Part shown: positions 63,089-64,000 of the stretch, piece after piece
Layout: each line of letters opens with the position of its first letter
How positions within the stretch are numbered: the stretch's first letter is position 1
Assembly: GCF_000526915.1 (NCBI RefSeq)
Contig: NZ_JAGZ01000010.1
Location: forward strand, 1 to 64,000
Reading direction: 5' to 3'
Length of the DNA: 64,000 nucleotides
Origin: Mycobacterium genavense ATCC 51234
Lineage (GTDB): Bacteria > Actinomycetota > Actinomycetes > Mycobacteriales > Mycobacteriaceae
Notes under the pieces: model-generated
The model's input: only the letters and a program-made list of their open reading frames with translations
Told to the model about the DNA's origin: nothing
The model's database searches: none
Made by a program: the position numbers and the translations under genes

Positions 63089-64000
63089 CTAGAGCGGCAG
63101 CAGGCTGTGCTTGCGTCCGACGCGGAACCAGATCTGCTTGTCGCGCAACAGATGTAACGACTTGCGGATCAGCAGCCGGGTCTGGTGGGGATCGATGACC
63201 GCATCGATGAAGCCGCGCTCGGCGGCCGTCCACGGGATCGCCATGTTGAGGTTGTAGCCCTCGATGAAGTCCTTCTTGATCTGCTGCGCCTCGGGCGTCG
63301 TCGGGTCGGGGAACCGTTTCATCAGCAGCTGGGCGGCGCCCTCGGCGCCGATCACGGCGATGCGTGCGGTGGGCCAGGCGAAGTTGAAATCGGCGGTCAG
63401 CTGCCGGGATCCCATCACCGCATACGCGCCGCCGTAGGACTTGCGGATCGTGATCGTCACCTTGGGCACGTCGGCCTCCACGACCGCGGAGAGGAACCGC
63501 CCGCCGCGCTTGATGATGCCGTTTTTCTCCTGCTCGGCCCCCGGCAGGAAGCCGGGCGTGTCGACGACGAAGATCAGCGGCAGCTCGAAGATGTCGCAGA
63601 ACCGGATGAAACGCGTTGCCTTGTCGGAAGCTTCGTTGTCGATCGACCCGGCCAGGAACATCGGCTGGTTGGCGATCACGCCGACCGGGCGCCCGTCGAC
63701 CCGGGCGAACCCAGTGATGATCGCCGGCCCCTGCTGCGCGGCGACGTCGAGGAAATCGCCGTCGTCGAAGATCCGCAGCAGGATCTCGTGCATGTCGTAG
63801 GCCGCGTTGTCGTTGTCCGGGATGATCGTGTCGAGTTCCAGATCGGTCGGGGTGATCTCCGGTTCCAGCCCGGGATTGACGATCGGCGGTTTCTCGAAGA
63901 CGTTGGACGGCAGGAACGACAGGAAGTCACGGACGTACTGGAACGCCTCGGCCTCGGTGTCGACGACGTGATGGATATTGCCATGGCGGGCCTGCACGTC
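63089..64000 (-). CDS. accD4: Acyl-CoA carboxylase beta subunit AccD4, C-terminal part (window edge)
   Basis: Open from the right edge; about 300 C-terminal residues. Carboxyltransferase features FVVDTPGFLPGAEQEKNGII, KSYGGAYAVMGSRQL and the end FRVGRKHSLLPL. Works with Pks13 and FadD32 in mycolic acid synthesis; those genes should lie beyond 64000. Convergent with the broken methyltransferase, 16 bp between stops. No lesions in the visible part. Confidence 0.95.
   Translation of the reverse strand, partial: DVQARHGNIHHVVDTEAEAFQYVRDFLSFLPSNVFEKPPIVNPGLEPEITPTDLELDTIIPDNDNAAYDMHEILLRIFDDGDFLDVAAQQGPAIITGFARVDGRPVGVIANQPMFLAGSIDNEASDKATRFIRFCDIFELPLIFVVDTPGFLPGAEQEKNGIIKRGGRFLSAVVEADVPKVTITIRKSYGGAYAVMGSRQLTADFNFAWPTARIAVIGAEGAAQLLMKRFPDPTTPEAQQIKKDFIEGYNLNMAIPWTAAERGFIDAVIDPHQTRLLIRKSLHLLRDKQIWFRVGRKHSLLPL

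Noticed and set aside
1..64000. Insertion sequences, prophage or CRISPR arrays
   Set aside because: No transposase, integrase, cas gene or regularly spaced repeat was found; only the 13E12 gene is element-like.

Overview
The window is chromosomal DNA from a slow-growing Mycobacterium. GC is high, GTG starts are common, and gene order follows the M. tuberculosis Rv3752c-Rv3799c block (compared from memory): tadA, tyrA, proXVWZ, lpqH, tcrXY, hisC2, echA21, lipE, Rv3777-Rv3779, bpa, the galactan export and GlfT1 genes, Rv3788, Rv3789, dprE1, dprE2, aftA, embC, embA, embB, fadE35 and accD4. The species cannot be fixed from sequence alone. An Ala at the DprE1 position equivalent to Cys387 and the extra genes between embC and embA point away from the tuberculosis complex.

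Layout. 1-1.4 kb: end of an mce operon (MceE-type lipoprotein) and tRNA-Ser(CGA). 1.4-7.5 kb: tRNA deaminase pair, tyrA, a glycolipid-binding-like protein and the compatible-solute importer proXVWZ. 7.6-15.3 kb: small membrane protein, kinase-like and phosphatase genes, a methyltransferase, a cluster of three perfect inverted repeats, then an overlapping lipid-catabolism operon (APH-like kinase, SDR, acyl-CoA dehydrogenase, TetR, quinone oxidoreductase). 15.3-20.1 kb: alkyl sulfatase divergent from lpqH, then tcrY/tcrX. 20.2-24.5 kb: small genes, gene remnants, a methyltransferase, a third APH-like kinase, tRNA-Arg(ACG) and tRNA-Ser(GCT). 24.6-32.5 kb: hisC2, GXWXG protein, LysR, echA21, lipE, tRNA-Ser(TGA), oxidoreductase and a PLP-fold protein. 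32.6-37.8 kb: Rv3779-like membrane protein, proteasome activator Bpa, galactan ABC exporter and GlfT1. 37.9-40.8 kb: a 13E12 HNH gene and a broken NfeD/SPFH pair. 41.0-57.7 kb: the arabinan pathway block (GtrA protein, DprE1, DprE2, AftA, EmbC, EmbA, EmbB), interrupted between embC and embA by about 1.9 kb of unrelated genes. 57.9-64 kb: secreted protein, broken glutaminase-STAS-cNMP gene, broken fadE35, broken mycolic-acid methyltransferase, and the C-terminal part of accD4.

The most striking property is decay. About 19 of roughly 65 genes carry in-frame stops, single-base indels, tandem duplications or deletions. Cell-wall and core genes (tyrA, dprE1/2, aftA, embC/A/B, glfT1, the exporter, accD4) are uninterrupted over long distances. 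The six identified in-frame stops all fit G:C to A:T transitions, three of them TGG to TAG at conserved Trp positions. This looks like ongoing reductive evolution, as in host-restricted mycobacteria, but indel sequencing errors cannot be excluded for the homopolymer cases.

The genes that remain intact mostly serve the arabinogalactan layer: galactan is started by GlfT1, exported by the Wzm/Wzt-type transporter, and decorated with arabinose from DPA made by DprE1/DprE2 and polymerised by AftA and the Emb proteins.
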